Of a DNA stretch of 64,000 bases, positions 24,082 through 37,648 are shown in pieces; the stretch's first letter is position 1; every line of letters starts with the position of its first letter. The notes under the pieces are model-generated. The model worked only from the letters and a program-made list of their open reading frames with translations, searched no databases and had not been told where the DNA came from. Position numbers and translations under genes: made by a program. Location: the NCBI RefSeq assembly GCF_040581485.1, contig NC_090129.1, positions 24,496,764-24,560,763 on the forward strand, in the 5' to 3' direction. Source of the DNA: Linepithema humile. Lineage: Eukaryota > Arthropoda > Insecta > Hymenoptera > Formicidae.

Positions 24082-27000
24082 TGAAACGTACGCCTAGGTT
24101 CACGCCAGTGGCATGAAAAGAATTTTCTCCTTTTCTCTTTCTATCTCTCTTTTTCTCGGCATTTCAGTGCACCAAAATTAATTGTCACGCACATAATTCG
24201 AAAGGTAAAGCGATGGGTTTAGTAATCATTTGGAGAATTGCTTGCGTGATAATTTTTACGATAAACGAATCTTAAATTTACGATGTAAAGTGGGCCGTGA
24301 ATACGAGAGCTCGGATTTCTCAATTATCAGTATTCTATGCGAGTTTCGAGAAAGTGTAGTTCGAAACACACGGCAATGCCAGGAGGGAATAATATATTAA
24401 TGAAATTAAATGAGATACCGATCACACAAATTAATTCAATTAATATTTTATGATAGAGATGCTAATGTATGCAAAACGCTAATGCCCATTAGATTATTCA
24501 GTAGCGTAGCTGCATATTCTAAAATTGTATGGACATTGATTGAATCATTGCATGAATAATCGCGAGCAGAGCGGTTATGGAATAACAAACGGCTTCCGTG
24601 TGTTTCGAACTTAACTGTGAAAAAGGCGCGCCTTCCTACTTACGTGATAATTTAAGCAGATAGTTTTTAAACGGCACAGATTAGGTTTTACAGCAGCATC
24701 GAGTCTAGACTAAGTTGTTTGGCCGTATATTTATGACTGAAGTCACGTAAGCTGCCCTTTCGACGATAAATTGATCGTGAAGTATCGATGGAAGCAGTGC
24801 GTGCTTGCGGCTCGACGCGCTCGGCGTGATTTCTTGATTCCGTCGAGCTCAATACGAAAAAAACGGACTCCAATGCGGACTCCTGCCGAGCCAATCGCGT
24901 TGCTCGCTATTACTTAATTACGACCGTGATTTTCGGGATTGTTATTACCATTATTTCAATTGTTCCTTTTTCACTTTCGAATTATCTTCCTATCGTTATC
25001 GCTTTCTAAAGTAAATTAAGCGATGGTTATATTCTTATATCTAATTTTTAATCTTCTAATGCAGAAATGCATAAATGAGATATAGTCCAAAAAGTTCTTA
25101 AATAATAGAGAGAATATCGTAAAAAATAAAATCGTAATAATACATATTTTATAGAAATTCTGTCGAGTAAAAAGCAGTTTATAAATATTGCTATCGATAT
25201 GAAAAAAAAGACGATACAAACGCGGTGTACTAAATGAAAGTTGTGGAAATATTGTATAAAAGAAGAAGCGAAGCAAGTGAAGCGGTTTGCTTTCAAAATC
25301 CGCTTCCGCACCAAGAAACGTAGATTAAGGCTAGGCTGTAAGTTAAGCCTGTGAATATTACCGATTGTAATTCTATCGAAATCGATATAAGAGTTGTTAC
25401 GAATTTTATACGCGGACACAAGTCACGTCGTGGATTTTAGTTAGAGAGAAGATATATTATATGAATATATGCGAATAACGTGTATAAATTAATGCATAAA
25501 ACGCACGTGAACGCTGGCACAGATTGTGCGCATAGTTTATAGTTCTAGGTATAATGATACTTTTAAGTTGACTCTTTGCAAGGACGCGCGAATTATGTTC
25601 CGTAAGCTACGAAACGACGTCGTTCACACTACTTAATGCTGACAAATCGCTCAGCTATAATATTTATTCTGTCAAATAAAATTGCCAAAAATTGTAAGTA
25701 AAATAACGCAAATAATAACTCACTAGCAATTTTAATTGACGCCATTAAAGCGCGATTAGAGCGAAAAGACTCATAAAAAAATTTGCGAATAATTATTAAA
25801 TCTAACATATTGTGTGTTAAGAAATAATGAATTAAAAATTGCTCTATAACTAAAATATAAATTATATCTCTCAAAATTCTTTCCGTCGATCGACAATTAA
25901 GTTTCTGCGTTCTCTAATCACTTCGAAGAACGCCGCGGTCGAAAGAATTGGCTTTAATAACGTTGGTTTCGAAGCGTATGGAAATCACATGTCGTAATCC
26001 TCTACATCTAGTATGGTTGTGAATCCTTATTCGGCCTTGCTGTAGGTGTCCTTGACGTTGGAAGAGCTTCCGTGAGATAGCAGCTTCCCATGGACCCTAC
26101 GTTTTGGCACTCATTCCCCACTCGAAGCTTGCTAATCCAACTTTTGTTACGACCAATCGCGTGATCGACTACGAATCGCAGATGTCCATCGATTTTATCT
26201 CGCATAAACAATTTCTAATCCAATTCTCTCTCATTACTATTCTTATCGGACAAGTCGGATAATTTTTAATTAGAATATTAAATTTTAATCTCGATACGTT
26301 ACGTGATGTAACGTTGCATATTGATACAATATATTTGTGAAAAAAAAATCAAAATTAGAAATCAGATGATTTTAGATGAACATTAATTTGAAATCGTTAA
26401 AGCATCGAATTAGAAATCGAGGGATTCCTGCTTCTCTTCTCACGCACTCTTTTTCGCGAGAATTTTTGCTCAAGACGTTTGCAATCGACGAAAAAAAAAG
26501 AAGAAAAAAAACGGCGCGAATCAAACTCATGTGTGTACGCTTGTTGCGCTTTTTAAAAGAGAACTGTAGCCGATTTGCCGTTGAGACATTGCAAAATTTT
26601 GCGTCTTCAGTTAGAATTAGAACTCTTGTGTGATATTCAAGCTTTCAAGCGAAACATCAAGAAAGCTCCACGCGGACAATCCAAAGTGATAATTCGCGTG
26701 TAGGCACAATTCTCGCATCTCGTATCAGTTCTAGTGCCAATTAAATTCGCTAGCCCGACTAGCCGGTCGCAATCGTCGTAGACAGCATTCTTAGAGCATC
26801 GATCGCGAGAGAAAATGTTTGTAAAAAGTAATATAGATTGGGAATCTCAAGCGACTATTCTCGTAAAATTATGAAAAACGATTTTGTTTCTTGAAGAATT
26901 TAAAAGTGCTGATATTTCCATAATCTTCCGGTATTCAGATAAATTTTATTTTAAATAAAAAAATTATAAGAGTACCATAACAATAGTATTGTAATGTTTA

Positions 27001-30000
27001 GTATTGTATAACAGAAAAAAAGAATAGCGATGAAAGTATTCCGAATATGAAATGTTATTTCTATACATTGGAAGATTAATTTAAAAATTTATCTATTAAA
27101 TTATGATAATTACAGAAATTACAAATTCAAATATTTGCTTGAGATCCCTCCTTAGATAGGTGAACAAATTCTAGTAAATTCAAACAATTTATATGCAAGA
27201 GTGATGTAGGATACATAACTCAAGCGTTTTTAATTGAGTAAGTCGAGCACGAATTGATAATAAGATGAGGTATTGCGAATTCTATTTCCACACATAATCT
27301 AGCTATTTTACTCGATCTGAAAGCAATGATCGGACCGATCGAGTGCTGCTCGTCTTCGATCGATTCGACAAACGAACATTCAATAATTATCTTTATATAT
27401 ATCCTCTCGCAACGTTATTTCGCTATAGTACACGCACTTCCTACAGCCGAACATTTATCATGCCGACATTATTTTTCTCTCTCTTTTTCTCGCCTCTTTT
27501 CATATATGTAAAATCTATAATATAAATAAGGAAATATTCTTCGAGACGCTTCCTTTCTATCTACTCGAAAGTTTTCAACTCGTCCACTGCTTCGTACTGA
27601 ATCATAAATATTGTACATAATATATACATACTATATATATAAACCGTGTTCGCTCTGCGATACAAACGGACTATTGTAAATAAGAGATTGTACGATTTCG
27701 TTTAAAATATATGAAAGAATACGTTTTCTGTTAATAAAATATATTTATAATCATTGCCCCGAAATTTTCCGAAATATTTTAAACAAACTTTCACTTTACT
27801 TTGCTTGTTTAGTCTTATTTCAATAAGAATATGTGTGGTTAAGAAATTGATTCGTTTGAAATAATAATTTCACAACGCGAAAACTACATACATTTTCTCT
27901 AAAATAACAAAATTTTATTATATTTCGTTTACCGAGCTGTGACATTACATAGAAAATCTTCACATACATTGCATAAAAATTGCATAATACTAAAGGAAGA
28001 CGTTTGACCTTTGGTGAAGGTCGCAGAAATGTTAATCGAGTGGAACTAACACTCCCTACTGGGCTGATATCGAGGGGATAAATCTAAATCGATAAGGCAG
28101 ATACTGACTAACTTTGTTTCATGGAGCACTGTACTTATAATTTATACCGTATGATGAATAATTTCTCGTTTGACAGAGCACTCGCTATTTCATTTCTTGA
28201 CTCATTTATAGATGTAATTATGATTACAAAAAAAATAATTCAAGCAAAATAAATTATATGTAGAGAATCATATGTTAATATCACGAATAACTAGAATAAA
28301 AAATAAATAATATAATATAATAGTAAATAATAGCAAATATCAATTTGTTATAATAAAAAGAATAATACTTTCTCTCATCTTAAAGTGAAAAATTTCTGCA
28401 ATTTTGAACAACTGCAAATAAATTTATAATACAATGATAAAACAGTGTCCGTGACTTTTTATATATAAAAATATAACTATATATTATTTAAATAATTAAA
28501 TAATTTTTCAGTATTTGAAAATAAAGCAATTTATAAAAAACAATTTAAAAATATCTATTGTGTTTTTAGCGTTCAAGTAGCTTCTTATTCCAAAAGTTTC
28601 GTAACCTATTCTCATATCACAGAATGAGACAAGTCTATGAACTACAGATCGATGTTTTTATCCGGACATTCCACCATGAAAGAAATCCCACCCCCATAAA
28701 GAGCGCGACATACTACGGCGCAAGCTCTGTGCGAGAAAGCTTGCGAACCGACTCTCTGGCAGACTTGTTTTCAAACAGTCGTCGGAGCTGGTTAGTCGCA
28801 TGGCTACCTCGCGCGTAATCGCGTGATCGCGAATCTCTTCTTTAGGATGAAAAGATCGCGACGAAGTGATGACCCTGCAGATCGCGGACAATTGTAAGGT
28901 CGTTGCTCAGTATTGACGATCTAATAAGTACATCGATCGCAAACGCGTGTGAAATTAATCTTTACAATTAAATAACTTCGCAACTGAATGATTTGTTGTT
29001 GATCAAACATTATTTGTGTAAATATAATTAGTGTCAAAGTATAAATTATTAGTGAAATGTGATATGAATACAATAAAAATAGTGAAATTGTAATAACAAT
29101 GTTATTGTATTCGTATTATTAATAGTAAATCGCAAAGAATACTTCAGGATTTGATTCTTGTAATCCTGATCTGAGAAACTCATCGCCAAAGCTTTAAAAT
29201 ATAAAAAATATAAGAAATTTTCTATAAAATTTTATGAAGACTTGAAACATATAAAAACATAAACAGCCAACAGGTATTTTACAAATTATACCAGTATCAA
29301 GATAAAAATCATCGAACTTCTGCAAAGAGATCATCTTTTTCTCGAAGAAAACCTAATTATCTGTGTCAACCGCTTGAAAAATTGATGATCCAGCGAGAAA
29401 AACTTCGTATAAAAAAGTATTTAAAATCTTCGAGATCCTCAAAAGATTGAGGCACTTAACAAGCTTCAAGGTAAAGTAGCTTTGATTTTATCGGAGACTC
29501 GCACGAGTAGTAAGATCTCGCGTTTAGTCAGACAACGAGTGTTACAAAACATTATAAAACTCGTATAATTTTCAGAAGAAGTTAATAATTTTTGCCGAAG
29601 TTTCAAGTTTACAAAAAAAAAAAAAAATTTTGCAAGAGCCTAATCGAGCCTAATCTGATATCAATACTTTTATTAAAATAGAAATAGAAAGAAACTATAA
29701 TCAACGTTATAGAAAAAGAACGAAAATTATCGGCTCTATTTGTCATTCCCAACGATGACGAACACGGCGAAATAGCACGTCTGTGGAAACGGCGTTCTGA
29801 GAACGAGAATCCCAGTGGTATTATCGGCAAGATAATCGCTCAGTCCAAGGTTACCGCAAGTGGAACAACCATTAGGGACTTCATCGCACTATCGTGGGTG
29901 TCCTCCAGAAAAGCGTCTCTCCTCGCATCGAGATCGATTTTCTTCGCATGAAAAAAAACACGCGTACTTCGCGCTCTCCGTTTGCACAATAATATGGCCG

Positions 30001-31367
30001 TTGCCCTAATTACTTCAAAGAGAATTGTGCGCAACAAGCTGCTTTCCGCCAATTAAATTCTCTATCGGTGCTTAAAATGTATATTGGTTTTAGCTGCGAG
30101 TCAGCGTACATCAGCAACGACGTGAAGAACGGCAGAAATGAAATTTCAATGAACAATTTTTGATGGCGATGGCGGAAATCCGGATCAATAGCGCTTTTTC
30201 AAGCGGTCGTTTAACGCCCGCTCGACAGTGTCGCGGTAATGGGATTACCAGCATCTAATTCTATGCTATCCTATGTAGAGCATCTGCTCACAACTACACG
30301 GCTAATGAAGTTAACACATGGTAATTGCCCTAAGTGCATCGGGCAGATCGAACGCATTTAGCGAAAGAACAGCAAGGGAGAGTCGCCCGTCGCGCAAATA
30401 AAGAAAAAGGCCTCTTTTGCACGCCTCGTCTGCACTGAACGGTCTGATCTGTTTGAATCGACACGAGTCATCTCAGTGAAAAAATGGGGCGATTCGCCGC
30501 AGTTAAACAGAATTATGAATCACGTGTCCGCTGAGTCACATGTTCGTGTACTTAGATGTTACGGCGAATCGTTGACGTATCACAAAGTGCTGACATTAAT
30601 CAATATTAATTAAGTTCGAAGAAGAAAAACGAAGTTTGTGAAAGAAACGGTACATAAATCGTTCATTAAAATTAAAGTGAATCGATTAAGAATCGAGTGC
30701 TACTTTTACACGTCAATTTTCAACGCAAGAGAAATGAAAAATAAGACTTGAAGGCCAAGAATCATTTTGCGCTTTTCGATGAATGTGACGATCATGCGTC
30801 ATGACGCGTATTCGTGCCTATAGAGGATGGTAACTATAGCAAAATCATTTAATCGATGGCACTTGTGACACATACACACGCACCCATCGACCGACTTCGC
30901 GGACTTTTATTCCTCAAATAAAAATAATATATGGAAAGCAAACGAGGGTTCGGAACGAAATATTTCGTCTGTACACGTGTAGAGAATATATTTCGGCGAA
31001 TGTGACAAGGGTAAAAAGCTGTTGCGAGCGATCGATTCGAGAGCAGTCCACTGATCCCTGCAGTTTGTTATTTTCTCGTGCGAAACGGTGATTAAATTTT
31101 TATGAAGCTGGCTATAGTCACCGGTTCCATGACAGTAATGAAACGTCGACATCAAGTCGCCTTTTTACCTCTTGTACTCTAATATAGAAAGAAAATATAA
31201 TATACATTATCTGAATTTATGTTTTTAAAGCAGGATTGTCGATTCGAAGAGAATTAATTTTCGAATGACACAATCAACAGAGGAGTTTATCAAACTTCAA
31301 CGAACGAAATAATTCTTCAGTAAATTTGCTATTTGATTATTATCTCCAGAATCGCTCGCCTACAAGA

Positions 31368-31415
31368 TTGTGACTGGTGTGAAATTAAAATTTGTGACTG
31401 GTGTGAAATTAAAAT
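31368..31415 (+). repeat. 24-bp tandem repeat, two copies
   Basis: Two identical 24-bp units (31368-31391 and 31392-31415, containing GACTGGTGTGAAATTAAAAT) lie 72 bases before the start codon of the five-exon TipE-family gene, probably within its 5' UTR or promoter. Confidence 0.8.
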
Positions 31416-31486
31416 TGTTCTAAATTGAAAAAAAAGCAAGAGAAGGCAGGTGTTGAAGAAAGGTCTAGATTGCAAAGTGTCACACA

Positions 31487-34400
31487 ATGGGACGAAAACA
31501 GAAGCGCCGCTTGATACCAGAACAAGATCGCAGAATTTGCGGTAGCATATGCTTCTTCCAGTTCACCTTTGTCATCAGTTGCGTGGCTTTGGTTTATCTC
31601 GGCGTAGCGATTTACGCGCCGTCCTACAGGTAAATATATATATAAACAAGAATTATATAATTACGTTAAACATTTATATTTTTTTTAACGAAATATTAAT
31701 TTTGTTTTTATCGTGATGTATTTAATTAACAGACTATAACGATTTTCACCTCAGTCTAAGAAATTTATTTGTCTGCGAAATTCTTGCAAAATCCTTGCAA
31801 AATCTTGCGAAATCTTTGCGTTGTTCAACGTTATTCAAGAAAAACTATTCGTGCTTTATTCAAGTCAGAAATATAATCCGAGGAAAACCAATAGAAGAAT
31901 ATTGTCCGCTTGTTCCTTTGAGAAATTCAAGGCATGTTAATGACGCCGGCTTAACTAATTTCAGAGCTTTCCACATCGGCATCGAGCCGGAACCGGTGAT
32001 GTGCCAAACCGTTAACGCCACGATGGTGAACAATTGTGGTTGGGCAAGCTGCGGTGAATGGTGCTTGACAAAGACCAGCGGTTTTTGTCCTCAGATTCAC
32101 GCGACTGTGAGGCGTAATGGCACCGACGTAGTTTTCGAAAATTGCACCAAGTTCAGCACGATTTCATGCCCTCAGGTGCGTAGAGTAGTTCCGATAATTA
32201 TTTTCTTCCTATTCGCCTCCGCTCGAAAGCTTAATTATAGCCAACGCTAAATAAAGCAACGTGAAGATGTATTTCCAATACAAAATATATTTTAAAAGTT
32301 CTCGGATAAAAAAAATATATATTGCAGATTTAAAAATATTCTCTGTTAAAATATGAATGAAAATGTGGAATCTATAGAAATTATTGGTAACTTTTTTTCC
32401 GAATACAGGATACCGGATAGTATTGTTTACTTAAAATGTATATATAAATTGTATTGGAAATGCTATCTTTCGCAAGAATATAAAAAGTAACAAATATCGG
32501 ATCTTGTTTCGCTTGTTTTTATAGAAATCAGAAACAATGACGGTAAAGAGAGGAATTTTTAAATTAAATTTATTCATTTATTTAATTAATTAAGCTTTAA
32601 TTTTATTATTAGTTTGCTATAATAATCTGTTCTGTTTTGAAACAAAATATAAAGTTTCGCTCAAAACGAATAAAAGTGAAAGAAAAGGCTATTGATAAAT
32701 TAATTCCGCGGATTAAAGCATATGCGGTGCACTGAATCTGATATTATACATTTAAAGCCTTATCAATCTTGCTCATGTTTCCATTAGACGTAAACCATTA
32801 TAACCTCGCGTAATTACGCAATCAGCTTAAGAATCCTTAGCAGATCTTCCCGCGGAAGACAATGACGAGCTTTGTCCGCACATTTCACCAGTCACTTGCC
32901 ATAATCTTCCGAAAACTTGCTGTGAAATACGAAAGTTCTTCTCGAAAGTTGAAGACGCGCGTTTGCCTTTCGGATTCCGATCATTTTATTCCACGGTACG
33001 TTTCCAGCCAACTACGATCGTAACCTCTCATGCGAACGACTACTCTCTTGTGGGCGTGGGTTTCCATCTCATGGGAATATTACATTTTTACCGAAGGCAG
33101 AGCGTAGACTCCAATTTCTTTGCTGTGTCGTCAAACGTCGATCCAGAAGGTTTAAATTGCGTCCGAATAAACGATGGCAACGCTTACTTTATTATTAAAA
33201 ATTCTCCGCGCTCACGGCTTATATTGAATTCAAAGCGCGATATGTTGCTTCAACGTGAAATCGTTTCCTCAAAATCAATTTTTTGCTCTTTTCAACTTTA
33301 TCCTCGATAATATTGACCCTTCGCGCAATTCATCATTAATGTTGACATTATGCCGGTAACCTCGAGATAATTGCGGAAGAAAGTAAGTGTATAAAATAGA
33401 CCTATTTATATCGTATCCATTTACGACTCTAGCAAGCCTGACATTAGCAAGCATTAATAATGCCATATGCTTACAAATAAGATAATTTAATATGCTTTTG
33501 ATATAAAGTCAAATCGAAAAAGCATTGCATATATATTAAAATCATATTTTCTCAAAAAAAGAAGAGAAAGTCAGATCTCATGTTCATCTATGCTACAATT
33601 TCTGCCCTATTTCATGAATCATAAAATATATCTTCCCCTCTATATAACGGTTCATCAATCAAGGGACATCGATTATAGTCAACAGGATGCCTTCAGCCCG
33701 TGATAGGGTAAACTTTTCGCAATGTTGCAAAGAAAAAAAATTGCTATTGCAGAATCTCAAACACACGCGCACGCTGCACTACAATTTTAAAAAAGAATTC
33801 CTCTCCTTCGCTCGCTACAATTTGCGAACAGTATTACCTACTTTACCGCTGGTGAATGTAATTACTTAGTAAATTTCATCTATTATGAAAGCGTACTGAT
33901 AAAAGCGTTCATCAGACACGACAGGATGGAGGCGCAAGTGATATGAACGCTAATTTTTGCCATCATAATAGCAACATGTTATCAGAAACAACAACTATAC
34001 GTTTTATCAACAATGCTGGCAAATCGAAAAGATTATTTACGGACGGTTATTGCGCAAATCCTGAAAAATCTAATTACGATAAAATCTAATTACGATAAAA
34101 TAATGTGACATGAACACTACTTTTTCCATAAAGCATTATAACAATATTGTGATGCAAATGTCAAATATATCCATATCCGGAACTGAAATGCAATTAAAAA
34201 AATCACGCTCCAATTTCTGCCGATTTTAATTCAATGCACGATCCGAAAAAAGTTCATTAACGGCGGGGGCTGTCGTAAGGTTTCGAATCGCAAGAGGCAG
34301 ACGAAAATAGTTGATATTGATGATTCTAATCTAACGACAAGCGAGGGTGGATAGATACGAATTATCCTCGAGGGAGTGGCCCACGGATATGAATATTTAG

Positions 34401-37400
34401 GCGCATGGCATCGTAGTGTATACCGACCATTAATGCTTCGCCAACAAAACCGAAACTACCCGAAAGTAATGTGAGTTAATTAATGGCGTTGATGAGAAGG
34501 AGCGATATAGTGTGTAACAAGAGCATATATACCGGGCCCTTTTACGACCGTATTGATAATGCAAGACAAACTTCTATAAACAGCGAAGTGGTAATTCTCC
34601 TAATTATGTAATAACGTCATTCTGCGTATATTCTATTTAGAAGACCTTTTCCCTCTAGAGTTATATCGGAGCAAAAAATAAATGCTAATTAACTTCTGTA
34701 GCGATTGCATAATAGGAGAATAGAATCAGCGTGCTAAAAATATGAAATGAAAAAAAACCTCAATTAATTAAAGCTCGACATTGTATAAATGTCTCGTTTT
34801 TAAGTACTCTCGAACAAAGAGTTAATTTAAGATTTTAATTAAAAAAGTTTTTCATATTAAATTTGTCATTATAATTCTAATTGCAAATTAAACTGCAAGC
34901 TAATTACGCAATTGCATTCCTATCTGCCGTAGCTTCATGCCATATCGAAGTGTAATTTGACACGCGCGATCAATAATGAGATTCTCAAGAATTCGAAAAA
35001 CATCGGCAGGTGAACCTGGGCAATATGAAGAGGTACAATTGCAACAACGGTAGCGAGTGCGGCATGTTGACGGGGGTGTTCAACTGCAGCCTCGGGCATT
35101 GCTCCAACATGAGCGAGCTGATGCTCTGCCACTACAAGGCGGACGGTGTCGTCATCGACAGCGAGAAGGACAACATGAAGCTGAACGGCTTCTTCAGCTG
35201 TCACAACTCCAGATGCACGAAAATCAAGAACGCCTTCAGTTGCGACCGATATTGCCCGAGCATCTCCACGAGCGACATCAACGTGTACCTAATGCAGGAC
35301 GACAGCATTATCTCCGCCAGATGCTCCCGCGGGATGGCCTTGAACAGGGCGAACGGTAGCCTGCCTGGCACTAGACTGGACGTGCCCGTCAAAATCTGGG
35401 ATGAACTGAACGGCAGCATCGTCACCAACTGTTTCGCTGTCAAGCGGAACGGCAACGTCATCAGGTAATGATGAATGGTAATATAATAAATTTTTTTATG
35501 ACGAATACTGCCTCCCCTTTAAGTTCATTCTTCTCTTTATTTATTATCTGTTCCTTTCGCGCACCTGCCTCCAGATTATATTTCACGCCGAACTGCCTGT
35601 CCTAATTATGAATCAGCGAGATAAACAAGAACAAATCGAAAAATATCATTAACAAATAAATAAAGTTACCATTAATTGCAGAGAAAGAACGCTAATATCT
35701 TATCTATATCGCAAATAATTATATTTAATGAGCGCTGTTGTCGAATCCATTTTTAAGATGCGACGTAGAAAGGCGGAAAGGCTTACTATCAGCCACTATT
35801 CAATTCGTTACTTTGCATGTACCTATCGTATCTTTGAGTTATCAAAGTGCCTTAAGCGTGGAAAATGAGAAGACTCAATGCGGCGCGAGAATCTGGAAAA
35901 TTGAATTGCCGTTGATAGACAGGAAGCACTGAGGCTTTGTCGAATGATTGGAAGGGGAAAGTACCTTTATCCTGTTCAATCAAAAGAATTCTTAACGTTA
36001 GCATACGTATTAATCGATCAAACTCGGACCTTGACATTTTCTGCCTATAAAGCAAAGAATCGCAATGTAAATCAAACTTTTCTTTGATTTTTTTAACGTT
36101 TATTATATTTATATCATCGCGTAATGTTGATTAATGTATGTACTACAGTTATAGTTCGTTCGTACAATATTTATGGAATACCGTTACGACGAGCAATACT
36201 ATTTATCATTCTCAAGTTATTCCAGCTTAGAGACTGAAATTTTATTAAACTGTCAAAAGATAAGAAAGAACAAGCGTGTCGATAAAGGAAAAGGAGGCAA
36301 AAAGATATTAGAGTGAATCGAACTTACAGTTACAGGATCAATGGTTGCTATGGAAATACCCTTCTCTATCTTTTAAGAAAACGATTATGGAGAAACGACA
36401 CGCATTTTTTATAATAAAATTAATTAATTCTCGAACAAAGTAATTGGATACATGATTGAATCGCGCTAGAGATCCCTAAATCTGTTTACAGAGACAGAGA
36501 ATCAATTAATTTCTCATTAGAAAAATGCGTTAAATCCGCACATTATTAAATTAATGTGTGTACAATAAAAAGCACAATTGTCCTTCCACGTTTTATTTGC
36601 AACGTTTCCCGCCGTGCTCATTTCCATGTAATGAGATTGACAATTCAATGATACGCGGTGTGCCGTTTACTGCCTCTGTTTACATTCACAGCACGGAGGA
36701 TTGCGTGAACGGCACTTTGTTAAACGAGATTACAGTTCCCCAACCATCCATTAATTTCACGAGCTTCCTGAAAATCTACGAGAAGAGCCTGCAGTACCCG
36801 GCGGATCCTACAAACGCGTATGTCCCGGCGCAGCAGTCACTGACGATCTATAACAGCTCACGGCTATACATCAATCTCGAGCGTTGCGTCAACACATTGA
36901 GGGGCGAGTGCAGACAATTCCAGCTCACCCACGGTCGCGACGGCGACAATCAGACCGCACAGAGCAGATATCCCTGCTATTACAACAAGGTAAGGAATTT
37001 TTCATCGAAAGGTTAAACGAATGTGCATAACGACTTTATGGGCTCAATCTATTCTGAAATCCTATTTACCGATAAGAATTTTCTATTATACCACTTACGC
37101 GAAAAGAACGTAAAGCGCGTTGTACTTGACACGCAAGATGATCTTTATGGAAAATTGAAATAATTCTTCCGTGGAAAAATGGAAAATATATTACTAAATT
37201 ACGATACGCGCAATTATTATTTATGCGGAAACGTGTTATTCAGAACGACTCGTTCTTCGTGGTGGCGCGTTTCGACCTGAAGAAAACGCGAATAGAGCTG
37301 CTGATTGCCATAATCGTGCCGACTGGACTCTTCATCATCAGCGTGATCACTCTGATCATCATCTCGCGATCGGTACAAGTGGGGGACGACGCGAAAATGC

Positions 37401-37525
37401 GATGTAGGTATTGCGTCGACAGTCAAGAGGCCGAGGGCGAGGATGAGGGTCTCGTCGAGGCGACTCCTTCCTCCGCCACTCCGAGTCAGGCCAATGAAAA
37501 CGAGATGAGAAGTATGGCTCTTTAG
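31487..37525 (+). CDS. TipE-homologue (Teh3/Teh4-type) sodium-channel auxiliary subunit, five exons
   Basis: Exons 31487-31629, 31965-32175, 35010-35464, 36692-36989 and 37244-37525 join in frame (phases 2, 0, 2, 0), giving 462 residues. TM1 is about 19-43 (SCVALVYLGVAIYAPS). The loop has NCGWASCGEWCLTKTSGFC, two cysteine-rich repeats (LTGVFNCSLGHC and LNGFFSCHNSRC), ERCVNTLRGEC and YPCYYNK. TM2 is about 387-410 (LLIAIIVPTGLFIISVITL). The tail has VQVGDDAKMR, an acidic middle and the ending RSMAL. It aligns end to end with the intronless gene at 18556, with introns falling at points where that gene reads straight through. The expected role is the same: a partner of the Para channel in the neuronal membrane. 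The 2.8-kb second intron contains no other gene I can support. Teh3 versus Teh4 is undecided. Confidence 0.92.
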
Positions 37526-37642
37526 CAGTACAAGCCGCTTGGTATGAGCGCTACGCTGGGTTATGAAAGGCTACCATTAATCGATATGGATGAGGATTCC
37601 TTTTAAGGAGAAAAGAGCGATATATGAAGAATCATCGTGTTG

Positions 37643-37648
37643 AATAAA
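37643..37648 (+). other. Polyadenylation signal candidate, AATAAA
   Basis: AATAAA lies about 120 bases after the stop of the five-exon TipE-family gene. Another AATAAA occurs near 38069. Confidence 0.4.

Larger units (their letters stand above)
23839..31486. other. Long intergenic stretch between TipE-family genes
   Basis: About 7.6 kb with only short ORFs. It includes the 3' UTR of the left gene and the 5' region of the right gene. Slightly CpG-richer patches occur near 28640-28900 and 30350-30560 and could be regulatory. No RNA gene or transposon is recognised. Confidence 0.45.

Noticed and set aside
31795..31964. In-frame upstream extension of the second exon of the five-exon TipE-family gene
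   Set aside because: The acceptor at 31963-31964 joins exon 1 to the conserved AFHIGIEPEPVMC segment. The extension has no counterpart in the paralogue.
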